DNA of 64,000 bases, taken from positions 6,659,439 through 6,723,438 of the forward strand of contig NZ_CP036271.1 of the NCBI RefSeq assembly GCF_007745175.1. The letters run 5' to 3'. The translations under genes were made by a program, and so were the position numbers. A model generated the notes under the pieces. That model was given only the letters and a program-made list of their open reading frames with translations. It was not told where the DNA came from and did not search any database. Source of the DNA: Caulifigura coniformis. GTDB lineage: Bacteria > Planctomycetota > Planctomycetia > Planctomycetales > Planctomycetaceae. Positions 27,391 through 36,212 of the stretch are shown one piece after another (within the stretch, counting starts at the first letter, position 1; every line of letters starts with the position of its first letter).

Positions 27391-27485
27391 ATGCGAGATG
27401 GCGGGCCCCGAAGGAATCACCGGCCAGCGAGATCTGGTCTCGCCGGCATGAAGGCCACGAAGTCAGACGGAGAAATGACAGCCCA

Positions 27486-27806
27486 ATGTCGGAATCCATC
27501 GCCAAGCTGCTGGAATCGCTCCTGTCGCAGATTCCCGGACGAACGCCCGAGTCCGAGGCGCGCCTGGCCGAGCTTTGCCGCCAGTTGCGGGAGCTTCAGC
27601 AGACTGACGGAAACCTGACCGTCACCCCTGCTCCAGAGCCCGACCCGCTCACTGCGCCGGACGCCCGCACGGTAGAGGCTGCGCCGACTGGTTCCGCGAT
27701 GTCTCGCGACGATGAAGAGATCCTGGAAGCGATCCAGGCGGAAATCGAGTCGCTCTCCGCCCTGATTCAGTCGACGCAGGGCGGTCCGTCGCGCTCGGGG
27801 GGATGA
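27486..27806 (+). CDS. Small acidic protein, unknown function
   Basis: A 106-aa acidic protein with two predicted helices (ESIAKLLESLLSQI...EARLAELCRQLRELQQ and DEEILEAIQAEIESLSALIQ) joined by a Pro/Ala-rich linker. No signal peptide or known domain. GGAGAAA lies about eleven bases upstream. It follows the HD-GYP gene by 95 bp and may be co-transcribed with it. The helices could form coiled coils and bind a partner. Confidence 0.55.
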   Translation: MSESIAKLLESLLSQIPGRTPESEARLAELCRQLRELQQTDGNLTVTPAPEPDPLTAPDARTVEAAPTGSAMSRDDEEILEAIQAEIESLSALIQSTQGGPSRSGG

Positions 27807-27832
27807 TCGCCGGTGGGACGTGAGGCCCGGAT

Positions 27833-29701
27833 TCAGTTCGAAACGCCGGAGTTTCCGGCGGCGCACCGGCGGAGGTACTCAAATGCGGTCGCGACGGGGA
27901 CCGGCCGGCAGAACAGGTCGCCCTGGGCCTGATGGCAGCCTGTCTCGCGCAGGCGCCGCAGCTCTTCCGGCGTCTCGACGCCCTTGGCGACGACCTGGAT
28001 TCCAAGGTCGTGTGCCAGGCCGACCATCGAACGCACGATCACTTCGCTGTCGCGACGGATCCCCACGTTGTGAATCATGCTGCGGTCGATCTTGATCCGG
28101 TCGAACGGAAACAACTGCAGATGCCGGAGCGATGCGCATCCGGTTCCGAGGCCGTCGAACACGATCTTCACACCAAGAGCGCGCAAACGCTGGAGCGAAT
28201 CGAGGTTTTTCTCCGGCCGGTCGACGAGGACCGCTTCGCAGACTTCCAGGACCAGCCGGGAGGATTCGATTCGCGACTCTCCCAGCGCCTGGGAGACCGT
28301 GCGGACGATGTTCGAGCGGAACTGGCGGGGTGAGAGATTCACTGCGACTTCGCAGTGAGCGGGCCAGGCCATTGCATCACGACAGGCATTGAGGATCGCC
28401 CACTCACCAAGGGGAACGATCGATCCACTCGCTTCGGCGATGTGCAGGAAGCGCTCTGGCGGGAGGAGCCCCTCCCGAGGATGGTTCCAGCAGAACCGTG
28501 ATTCCAATCCGCTGACGAGACCGTGGCGAATGTCGATGACCGGCTGGTAGTGCAGCAGCATCTGCCCGGCCGCCAGCGCGTCGATCAACCCTTCGTGGAC
28601 CTCGTGGCGGGTCTGCAGCTCGGTCTGCATGCTGATCTCGAACCGTCGCCAGCCTTCGCCCCCGTCCCTCTTCGCCCACTTCACGGCAATGTCGGCCGCC
28701 TGGAACAGGGCTTCCTGCGTGTCGCCATCCTGGGGGGCAATCGCCACGCCGATGCTGGCCGTCAGACTCACCTTCGTTCCGCTGACGAGGAACGGACGAT
28801 GGATCGTCTCCATGATGCGCGTGATGAGGCGCTCCGGCTTCGTTGACGTTCTGCCGCCGCAATGCAGCACTGCAAACTCGTCATTCCCCAGGCGTGCGAG
28901 AACATCATTCTCGCCGATGCAGGTCCGCAGTCGATCTGCGACTTCGAGCAGCAGGGCGTCGCCTGCGACATGTCCGAACGTGTCGTTCGCCGCCTGGAAT
29001 CCATCGATATCGATCAACATGATCGAGAATCCGGCGCCACGTCGATTCTGACAGGCCTGTTCGACGAGCGCCTGGAACGCGCGTCGGTTCAACAGCTTTG
29101 TGGCCGCGTCGTAGTCGGCCTGGTAGGCAAGCTGAGCCCGCTGCTGTTCGGCGGAATTCTCGAGAATCCGCCTCCGGGTGATATCGAACCCGACGATCAT
29201 GACTCCTTCCTCCGCGGGGGCGAGGTGCAGGACGATCCAGCGGTCGCAAACCGGGTTGAACCATTCGAAGTGATCTTCCTTGCCGTCGAGCAAGGAACGT
29301 TCGACGCGCTGCAGGAATTCCGGCGCGTCGATTCCGAGCCGCGTGTCGCCCAGCAAACGGTCGACGGCCATGTCGGGGGTGAGAAGCTCGTAGACCGCGC
29401 CGCTCGCGCGTTCGACGCGTCCTCCATCTCCCACCAGCGCGACGAAGCCGCAGGCATGCTGCAGCACGAGCGCAAGCTGCTCTACCGAGTCGACCGATCC
29501 GGACTGTTCGGCCGGGCCACGGCGTTTCTTTGTCCTGGCGGACGCCGACGCCTGATCGGGACGGGTTCGAGAAACCCGGCGACGAGCCTCGACCGGCTGC
29601 CTGCCGTCCACGCTTAACACGGCCGGTGGAAGAATCGAGAGGTCGTTTCCGGTTGGAACCTTCGAGGAGTTGGTGGATGACAACTGCTCAGAGCGAGCCA
29701 T
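27833..29701 (-). CDS. GGDEF/EAL protein with degenerate active sites
   Basis: A 622-aa protein: PAS-like region (about 70-180), GGDEF domain (about 190-355) and EAL domain (about 365-615). The GGDEF signature is GNDEF (272-276). The EAL signature is ESR (400-402). In the EAL domain DDFGTG has become DGLGTG (516-521), losing the second metal-binding Asp, and AEGVE is AKGVE (572-576). VNLSPRQF, the LEVCE Glu and IKIDRS are kept. It is therefore probably not a cyclase or phosphodiesterase and may bind c-di-GMP as a sensor. Start 29701 has TGGAG upstream; the earlier GTG would remove that site. It converges with the HD-GYP operon. Confidence 0.9.
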   Translation of the reverse strand: MARSEQLSSTNSSKVPTGNDLSILPPAVLSVDGRQPVEARRRVSRTRPDQASASARTKKRRGPAEQSGSVDSVEQLALVLQHACGFVALVGDGGRVERASGAVYELLTPDMAVDRLLGDTRLGIDAPEFLQRVERSLLDGKEDHFEWFNPVCDRWIVLHLAPAEEGVMIVGFDITRRRILENSAEQQRAQLAYQADYDAATKLLNRRAFQALVEQACQNRRGAGFSIMLIDIDGFQAANDTFGHVAGDALLLEVADRLRTCIGENDVLARLGNDEFAVLHCGGRTSTKPERLITRIMETIHRPFLVSGTKVSLTASIGVAIAPQDGDTQEALFQAADIAVKWAKRDGGEGWRRFEISMQTELQTRHEVHEGLIDALAAGQMLLHYQPVIDIRHGLVSGLESRFCWNHPREGLLPPERFLHIAEASGSIVPLGEWAILNACRDAMAWPAHCEVAVNLSPRQFRSNIVRTVSQALGESRIESSRLVLEVCEAVLVDRPEKNLDSLQRLRALGVKIVFDGLGTGCASLRHLQLFPFDRIKIDRSMIHNVGIRRDSEVIVRSMVGLAHDLGIQVVAKGVETPEELRRLRETGCHQAQGDLFCRPVPVATAFEYLRRCAAGNSGVSN

Positions 29702-29805
29702 GACGACTCCACACACGGCGGGGCTTACTGGAAAAAATCCGGGCGGCGCATGCGCCGCCCGGATGGGGAGCCGCTCGACAGAAGCGGCCGGCTCGAGTGT
29801 CGACT

Positions 29806-31515
29806 TCAGATAAACGAGTAGTCGACGTTCTTCAGGGAGACGGTCGATGCGAACGTCGTTTTGCCCGTGGCGACTTTCAGCTTGCCGCGCGGCGATTTGC
29901 CGGTGACGCTGACAGTCGACAGGAACTGGGTCTTCGTCGTCGGGTGGTTCTGACTCACACTCATCTCGGCCGCTCCGCCGAGGAGCACCTTCACAGGCTG
30001 CGAGAACACGGTCGATCCCGACCGCAGCGGATCCTGCTCCACCTTGATCGAATCGCCGATTCCCAGGCCATTCAGGGTGGCGAACGATTTGAAACTCACG
30101 TCGTCGATCGCGATCTGGTTGCCGGCCGTGCTGCCGCCGCTGATCGTGGCGCCGCCGTTGAAGAGCGACGTTTTGACGGAGATCTGGTCGATCCCCGAAC
30201 TGCCATCGATCAGGCTGCTGCCAGATCCGTTCTGCTGCAGGCCGTTGATCGTGATCACGTCGTCGGCACTTCCGGTGTGGATCCTGAGCGTCCGGTCGAC
30301 GGCGACCGTGCTGAGCGTCACGCGATCGCGGTCGTTGCCAGTCAGAATCGACACCGTGCCGAACCTTGCGTTGCCCAGCGAGACGACATCGTCGCCCGAC
30401 CCCGTATTGATGTTCAGGCTGGCCGTGAGGCTCGATCCCAGTCCTCCCGGCTGCGTGGGATCATCGAGGTCGTCCCCGCCGATCAGATCATCGAGATCGA
30501 ATTCCGCCAGGAAGTTGATCAGGTTCTGCAGCAGATCAAACTCACCGTCGGTCAGGTCGCCGATGTCGATGATCGAAGTCAGGTCCTGAAGGAGCCCGGT
30601 GTTCAGTGAGCTGAGATCGACCAGGTTGCCCAGGTTGAGCAGCGCGAGAAGATTCAGGGTGCCATTCGCATTGAGAATCTGGTCGAGGTCGATTTGCAGC
30701 GCCAGGTCGGCGATCGCCGTGAGATCGAGAACCCCTTCCAGGTCGATCAGGTTGTCCAGCTGCTCAAGCTGGAGAGAACTGACGAATTCGCCGAGATTGA
30801 TGTCGGTCGTCGTCTGCACGAACTGGACCAGGTCGCTCAGGATCGTGAGTCCGCCGAGGCCGCCGACGCCGGGAATGCCGCCCCCGCCGTCGCCAGGTCC
30901 GCCGCCGTTTCCTGGCGTGGCCATCAGAGTCTCCACGAGGTCCGCTCCGTTGCCGGTGTTGACCGTGACGATGCCGTTGGCCGACACGGCCGCGAGCGTC
31001 ACGCGATCGTCGCCCGACCCGGTATTGATCGTCGCATTGCCGATGACGGAGCGTGTCAGCCCAATGGCATCGGCTCCCGAGCCTCCGGTGATCGTGAGTT
31101 TCCCGGTGATCTGGCTTTGCCCGATCAGCACCGTGTTCGCGCCCGCGCCAAGCCCGAGCGTCACATTCTTCAGAACGAGTCCGTCTCCCAGCTGAACCGT
31201 GTCGTTCGATCCCTTCAGGGTGGTTCGCAGGCTCGTGACGCCGTTGAAGGTCGCCGATGCGCCCTCTGAACCTCCAACCTTGATCGTCGTTCCGTTGCGT
31301 CCCGTCACCTGGATGCTGTTGCCGGACTGAGTGATCATCACATCGTTCGGGCCCGCATCTCCCGTGAGCCGCAATTCTCCCTTCGAGAGGGTCGCGGTGA
31401 CGGTGGGGAGGATGCGGACTTCGAGAGGCTCGACCTGCAGGCCACCCGCGCTCCGCCGACGGGCCCTCTGGGGAAGCAACCGACCGCCGCGATTTCGAAG
31501 AAATGAAAAGTTCAT
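29806..31515 (-). CDS. LEPR-type exported repeat protein
   Basis: A 569-aa protein with a basic N-terminus and the motif EPLEVRILP (29-37), which resembles the planctomycete LEPR-XLL N-terminal signature of exported surface proteins. The body has two sets of beta strands marked by NTGSGDDRVTL, NTGNGADLV, NTGSGDDVVSL and HTGSADDVITI, an Asp/Gly pattern that may bind calcium. Between them is a Leu/Asp-rich block (about 225-345; units such as LGNLVDLSSLNTGLLQDL) preceded by a Gly-rich stretch. The start MNFSFLRN has GGAG. Probably a cell-surface or secreted protein; function unknown. Confidence 0.75.
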   Translation of the reverse strand: MNFSFLRNRGGRLLPQRARRRSAGGLQVEPLEVRILPTVTATLSKGELRLTGDAGPNDVMITQSGNSIQVTGRNGTTIKVGGSEGASATFNGVTSLRTTLKGSNDTVQLGDGLVLKNVTLGLGAGANTVLIGQSQITGKLTITGGSGADAIGLTRSVIGNATINTGSGDDRVTLAAVSANGIVTVNTGNGADLVETLMATPGNGGGPGDGGGGIPGVGGLGGLTILSDLVQFVQTTTDINLGEFVSSLQLEQLDNLIDLEGVLDLTAIADLALQIDLDQILNANGTLNLLALLNLGNLVDLSSLNTGLLQDLTSIIDIGDLTDGEFDLLQNLINFLAEFDLDDLIGGDDLDDPTQPGGLGSSLTASLNINTGSGDDVVSLGNARFGTVSILTGNDRDRVTLSTVAVDRTLRIHTGSADDVITINGLQQNGSGSSLIDGSSGIDQISVKTSLFNGGATISGGSTAGNQIAIDDVSFKSFATLNGLGIGDSIKVEQDPLRSGSTVFSQPVKVLLGGAAEMSVSQNHPTTKTQFLSTVSVTGKSPRGKLKVATGKTTFASTVSLKNVDYSFI

Positions 31516-31887
31516 GTGGACGCTCCGGATCCTGAAGGGGTGAACTTCCCCCCGCTCCATGAGGCAACGGAGAGGATGTGTGGCCTGTCGAACCGTTCCG
31601 CCGGCGTCGCAACACACTCCAGCGGGCCAGTTCACCCAAACATGGGATGAGCGCCTGGCCGCTTTTGCCCAATTCCGCCGGGTTGTGGGGGAATCCCCTA
31701 GAGAAGCTTCAATGTTGGTCTTCCGGGCTCCGCAGGCGATGAACGGACGAACGCGAATCGAGAACCGTTCAATCGCCTGCACAGGAGCCATGCAAATGGC
31801 CCGGTACGAGTCCCGCACGACGAGGGAAACCTCGGCGTGCTATGGTATTTGCCTCGCGTCTGCCCGCTGTGCGCCAGGGGAATTGCG
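31516..31887. other. 372-bp divergent intergenic region
   Basis: Lies between the LEPR-type gene and the TolB-like gene. A TGCTATGGT sequence near 31837-31846 resembles an extended -10 element for the rightward gene. GGGGGAATCCCC near 31690 is a small palindrome. No gene is supported. Confidence 0.35.
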
Positions 31888-33255
31888 ATGATCGGACCAC
31901 GCTTCGCTTCAGGCTGTCGGCCCGTGACCGGACATTCGACAGGTCGACTCGCTCGATCCGTCTTCTGGTGTGCCAGTCTCGTGCTCTTCAGCGCGGCTCA
32001 CATTTCCGCGGCCGACCCGGTGGCCCCATCGGACGAGAACGTTCCCACTCCGATTGCGGACAGTGCTTTCACGACGACCGTGCGCCAGGTCACCGTTGGG
32101 CCGAAGCATCACTTCTTCGGCTACTTCGGCCACGTCCAGACGATCCCCTGGAACCAGAGCGGCCGTTTCCTGATCGCCCTGCGCACCGACTTTCAGGACC
32201 GCATGCCCCGGCCGGGTGAAGCGGCCGAGATCGTGCAGATCGACACGCGGAAGAACGACGCGACGCGGACTGTCGACGTCACCCGCGGCTGGAACTTCCA
32301 GCAGGGGGCGATGCTGTACTGGAACCCCGAGGCGGCGGAGACGCAGTTCTTCTTCAACGACCGCGATCCCGAGACGCAGGAAGTGTTCTGCGTGCTGTTC
32401 GACGTGACGACGCTCACCCGGATCCGCGAGTACCGCGTTCCCGGCATGTCGATCGGCAACGGCGGCGTCGCGCAGAACGGCGGGGCGTTTCTGGGGATCA
32501 ATTACGGACGGATGGCCCGACTGAGGCCCGTTACAGGCTACCCGGGCGCCCACGACCAGACGGCGGACCGCCCCGGACACCCGGACGACGACGGCATTTT
32601 CCGCATTGATGCGAAAACCGGGGAGAAGCGACTGCTCGTCTCGTATCGCCAGATGGCGGACGCCATTCGCCCGCTGAGGCCCGACGTTGACGAGAAGGAA
32701 CTCTTCATCAACCACACGCTGTGGAGCCGCGACGACAGCCGGATTTATTTCTTCGCCCGGGGCGACTTCGACGTCGACGGCAAAAAGCGGCTTGATATTC
32801 CGTTCACGATGAACGCCGACGGGACCAACCTGAAACCGCTGGCCCGTCACATCGGAGGGCATCCCGAATGGTTCTCGGGAGACGTGCTGATCGGGCACGT
32901 CGACGGACGCCAGGTGCTGTTCGACGTCGAGACACAGGCGGTCGTCGGGATGATCGGCACGCCGGAAAGCATCCCGAGCCCCGGCGGCGACATCGCTCTC
33001 TCGGCCGATCGGAAGTGGTTCCTGAACGCCTACGGACGGAAGGACCAGAACTTCTACAACGTCGTCCGCCTCGCGGACGGGGCGTGGACGCGCACCGCCG
33101 GCTTCAGCAGAGGGGGCTACACCTCGGGCGTCCTGCGGATCGATCCGTCACCGAACTGGAATCGCGACGCCACGCAGTTCCTGTTCGTCGCAGTGGATGA
33201 CGCCGGAACGCGGCAGATTCATGTGGCGACGATTGAGAAGCGACCGACGAAGTAA
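31888..33255 (+). CDS. Exported TolB-like beta-propeller, possibly oligogalacturonate-lyase-like
   Basis: A 455-aa protein with a signal peptide (SVFWCASLVLFSAAHISA|AD). The body shows repeated propeller-blade strands (RFLIALRTDFQDRM, AMLYWNPEAAETQFFFNDRD, SRIYFFARGDFD) ending with WNRDATQFLFVAVDDAGTRQIHVA. This pattern fits TolB/WD40-like propellers and recalls the oligogalacturonate lyase (PL22) fold family, which would fit the neighbouring pectin-related genes. The catalytic assignment is uncertain. Start at MIGPRF with AGGGG. It converges on the end of the leftward glycan operon. Confidence 0.75.
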   Translation: MIGPRFASGCRPVTGHSTGRLARSVFWCASLVLFSAAHISAADPVAPSDENVPTPIADSAFTTTVRQVTVGPKHHFFGYFGHVQTIPWNQSGRFLIALRTDFQDRMPRPGEAAEIVQIDTRKNDATRTVDVTRGWNFQQGAMLYWNPEAAETQFFFNDRDPETQEVFCVLFDVTTLTRIREYRVPGMSIGNGGVAQNGGAFLGINYGRMARLRPVTGYPGAHDQTADRPGHPDDDGIFRIDAKTGEKRLLVSYRQMADAIRPLRPDVDEKELFINHTLWSRDDSRIYFFARGDFDVDGKKRLDIPFTMNADGTNLKPLARHIGGHPEWFSGDVLIGHVDGRQVLFDVETQAVVGMIGTPESIPSPGGDIALSADRKWFLNAYGRKDQNFYNVVRLADGAWTRTAGFSRGGYTSGVLRIDPSPNWNRDATQFLFVAVDDAGTRQIHVATIEKRPTK

Positions 33256-33347
33256 GGGCCCCTGAATCAACGGACGGTCGATAGCTCACCGACCGGGCGC
33301 CGTCTGCTCTCCCTGGGTAATCCCTGGGAACGGAATGATCCGGGCGG

Positions 33348-34829
33348 TTACTGCGCGGGAGGAAGTGCGCCGCGCCAGCCCGCCTTGAGGAGAGCGGCCA
33401 TCTCGTTCCGAACGTCGGCGAGTTGGGGATCATCGACGAGATTGCGAGTCTCCCAGGGATCGCGTTCGAGGTCGAACAGCGCCGCTCCCGGGCGATTGCC
33501 TTCGTATTCGAGGTAGCTGTACCGGCGATTCCGGACGGAATGTCCCCGATCGGCCGGACCTCCGGACATGAACACGGCGCGCTTCCATGTGCGATTCGCG
33601 TCGCCCAGAAGTGGCGCGAAGCTCGTCCCTTCGAGATTGGCAGGAACAGCCAGACCTGCCAGTTCGCCGATGGTGGGGAAGAGGTCGACCAGCTCGATGA
33701 ACTGCCGACAGACCTGTCCATTGGCCGGTGCTCCGGGAACGCGCACGATCAGTGGGACGCGGCGGGTCGCCTCGAGCATCGAGTACTTGCTCCAGAACCC
33801 ATGATCGCCCAGGTGAAAGCCGTGGTCGCCGAAGAAGATCACGATCGTGTTGCGATCGAGCCCCGTCTCTTCCAGTGCATCGAGCATCATGCCGACGTTC
33901 TCATCGACAAATGTCACACAGGCGTAGTAAGCGGCGATCGCCTCGCGGGCCTGCTGCAACGACGGCTGTGCGTCGCGGAAGAGATCCGGATTCCCACCGC
34001 GCGCCCGTTTGAGGGAGTGCGCCGGGAAGTTCACCAGCGAATCGACGGGGGCGGCCGGCGGCGGGATCTTCGTCGGGTCGTAAATGTCGACATACTTCTT
34101 CGGCGAGATGAGCGGCGTATGGGGCTTCGATTGTGAAACCGAGAGGAAGAACCGCTGGCCCGCGGGTTGCTTGGCGAAGTCGCGGAGCAGGGCCGCGGCG
34201 GTGGCCGCCATGCGATAGTCGTACTCTTCCTCGCGGTTTAGGCCGGAATCGCCATAGCGATCGGAGTGTTTTCTTTTCCATTCGCGGAACTCCGGGCTCT
34301 TTTGATCGGCGGGGGCTTTTTCCCAGCCTGGCCGCTTCGGCGGGAAGTTGAGAATCGGTCCGGGTCCCTTCCAGCCCTCGGGCTTGTCGTGCATTTCCAG
34401 CCGGTCGAATGCCAGCATGGGCCTGTCGGCGTACTCGAGCCTGTGGAACAGCTTGCCGACGTTGGCCGTCGTGAACCCGCCGGCCTTCACGACCTCCGGC
34501 AAGGTGAGCGTTCCGGTGGGGAGGAGGTCGTCCATGACGTCGCTGTTGGAATAGACGTTCGTCGTCGTCGGTCGAAGCCCCGTCAGGAACGAGGAGCGTG
34601 ACGGATTACAGCTGATCCCCTGGCAGTAGGCGGAGTCGAACAGCACGGCCGACCTCGCGAAGCGATCGATGTTCGGAGTCCTGCAGATCGCGTTGCCGTA
34701 ACAGCCGAACACGCCGGCGTTGCAGTCTTCAATGTTGATGAACAGCACGTTCATCCGCGATGTGTCGGGCAGTTCCGCGGCCCGCGCCGACGTACCCCAG
34801 AGCATCAGCAGGCAGAAGGTGAATCGCAT
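33348..34829 (-). CDS. Exported sulfatase, iduronate-2-sulfatase-like
   Basis: A 493-aa Cys-type sulfatase. Signal peptide MRFTFCLLMLWGTSARA. The activation motif is CNPSR (Cys74), where Cys is converted to formylglycine. Metal-site residues include Asp35 in NIEDC and the FFGDHGFHLGDHGFW block. The overall order (TPNIDRFA, FLTGLRPTTTNVY, KPHTPLISPKKY, LDRNTIVIFFGDHG) matches the iduronate-2-sulfatase branch. It probably removes sulfate esters from a sugar outside the cytoplasm. AAGGAG precedes the start at 34829. It is the last gene of the leftward glycan operon. Confidence 0.92.
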   Translation of the reverse strand: MRFTFCLLMLWGTSARAAELPDTSRMNVLFINIEDCNAGVFGCYGNAICRTPNIDRFARSAVLFDSAYCQGISCNPSRSSFLTGLRPTTTNVYSNSDVMDDLLPTGTLTLPEVVKAGGFTTANVGKLFHRLEYADRPMLAFDRLEMHDKPEGWKGPGPILNFPPKRPGWEKAPADQKSPEFREWKRKHSDRYGDSGLNREEEYDYRMAATAAALLRDFAKQPAGQRFFLSVSQSKPHTPLISPKKYVDIYDPTKIPPPAAPVDSLVNFPAHSLKRARGGNPDLFRDAQPSLQQAREAIAAYYACVTFVDENVGMMLDALEETGLDRNTIVIFFGDHGFHLGDHGFWSKYSMLEATRRVPLIVRVPGAPANGQVCRQFIELVDLFPTIGELAGLAVPANLEGTSFAPLLGDANRTWKRAVFMSGGPADRGHSVRNRRYSYLEYEGNRPGAALFDLERDPWETRNLVDDPQLADVRNEMAALLKAGWRGALPPAQ

Positions 34830-34895
34830 GGAGGGCTCCTTCAGGCAGCTGTTGGGTGATTGCCAGGAAAAGAGGGACATCGAAACCGGACAGCG

Positions 34896-36212
34896 TCAAC
34901 GGGCGTTCGCGGTTTCGGGAGGAATCACGGCGGGCGTGCCGCTTTCGATGGAAAGGTCGGGCCATCCTCCGACATCCGCCTGCGAAGCGATGGGACCGGT
35001 CATACGGCCGGTGCGCACGTTCTCGACGATCCGTCGGTCGACCGGATCGCGCCGGGGTCCGGCGCCGGCATGGTCGAGCACTTTTTCATACGCGGCCCGC
35101 GCATCCTCGAGTCGGACGGGAACGTCGGGCTGGAACAGTGGGGTGCGGGAGATCTGCGCCTGGACGTTTGCGGGGGCGGCCAAAATAGGCGTTTTCGGTT
35201 CGATGAAGACGACGGCGAGATCGTCCTGATCAGCGTCTGTCCGATGCGGACCGATGTTCCCCGCCACGTACACCTTGAGGCGATCGATCACGCCATGCTT
35301 GGGGGTCCCCAGGATCTCCGCGCGCCGGGGATCCGCAGTGGCGTAAAAGTTGTTGATGAACTGGAATTCGAACTTCGTTCCGGCGGCTTCTTCCGGGCGG
35401 TTTTCGATGCCGGTGGTGTAGCGCGATCCCGACCGCTCGTAGTCGTAGAAGACGTTGTTGACCGCCTCCATGCGGACATCGTACTTCTGGCCGCGGCGGA
35501 CATCGTTGGCCTCGAACTGCGGTCCGCGCATCACGTAGTGCGCCAGCAGGCAGTGATGCATCGTCAGGGTGTTCGCGCTGAGGTTGAGCCCGAAGGCATG
35601 GTGGTCGCCATAGGGATGGAGGCGGGGATTCGAGAGGGGTTCCGCCAGCAGGCACCACTGGATCGTGACATTCTCACAGCGGACCGCGCAGATCAGTTCG
35701 TCACAGCACCACGACAGCGAGCAATGGTCGAAGATCAGGTTGCGCGAGTCGTAGAGGCTGACGCAGTCGAGATCGCCCGACCCGTCGGGCCGTTCGCGGC
35801 CGGCCGCCTCGACTCGGCGGAGGACGTCGATATCCCCGCAACGGAACCGCAGGTGCCGTACGATGACGTCGTGCGTGTTCAGACAGACGAACGAGTGATC
35901 GCAGATGCAGACTCCGCCTGCGGGCGCGGTCGAGCCGTCGATCGTCAGGTACGGCTCCTGTACAACGAGTTCGCCCTGCAGGCGGATATTGCCGGCGACG
36001 TTGAAACGGACCTGCCGGGGACCGGGCTGCTGCGCAGCCCAGCGGAAAGTTCCGGGCTGGGGCGATTCGACGTTGTCGTCCAGGCGGTCCACGACCAGGA
36101 CGCGTCCGCCTGTCCCGCCTCGCGACCTGGCCCCGAACCCCTCGGCTCCTTCAAAGGCGACAGGGGGCGCGGCGCAGGCGATGAGAAGGATACTCAGAGC
36201 CGTCGGCATCAT
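34896..36212 (-). CDS. Exported pectate-lyase-like beta-helix protein
   Basis: A 438-aa protein with a short signal peptide (MMPTALSILLIACAAPPVA) and the pectate lyase superfamily parallel beta-helix: EGFGARSRGGTGGRVLVVDRLDD, PGTFRWAAQQPGPRQVRF, DHSFVCLNTHDVIVRHLRFRCGD, and DCVSLYDSRNLIFDHCSLSWCCDE. This resembles PL1-type lyases that cleave polygalacturonate by beta-elimination. The family's catalytic Arg may be in LSNPRLHPYGDHH, but I cannot confirm it. Its ATG overlaps the stop of the FG-GAP gene upstream. Confidence 0.85.
   Translation of the reverse strand: MMPTALSILLIACAAPPVAFEGAEGFGARSRGGTGGRVLVVDRLDDNVESPQPGTFRWAAQQPGPRQVRFNVAGNIRLQGELVVQEPYLTIDGSTAPAGGVCICDHSFVCLNTHDVIVRHLRFRCGDIDVLRRVEAAGRERPDGSGDLDCVSLYDSRNLIFDHCSLSWCCDELICAVRCENVTIQWCLLAEPLSNPRLHPYGDHHAFGLNLSANTLTMHHCLLAHYVMRGPQFEANDVRRGQKYDVRMEAVNNVFYDYERSGSRYTTGIENRPEEAAGTKFEFQFINNFYATADPRRAEILGTPKHGVIDRLKVYVAGNIGPHRTDADQDDLAVVFIEPKTPILAAPANVQAQISRTPLFQPDVPVRLEDARAAYEKVLDHAGAGPRRDPVDRRIVENVRTGRMTGPIASQADVGGWPDLSIESGTPAVIPPETANAR

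Noticed and set aside
33275-33295. CGGTCG/CGACCG hairpin between convergent genes
   Set aside because: Only a 6-bp stem without a T-run; too weak to call a terminator.
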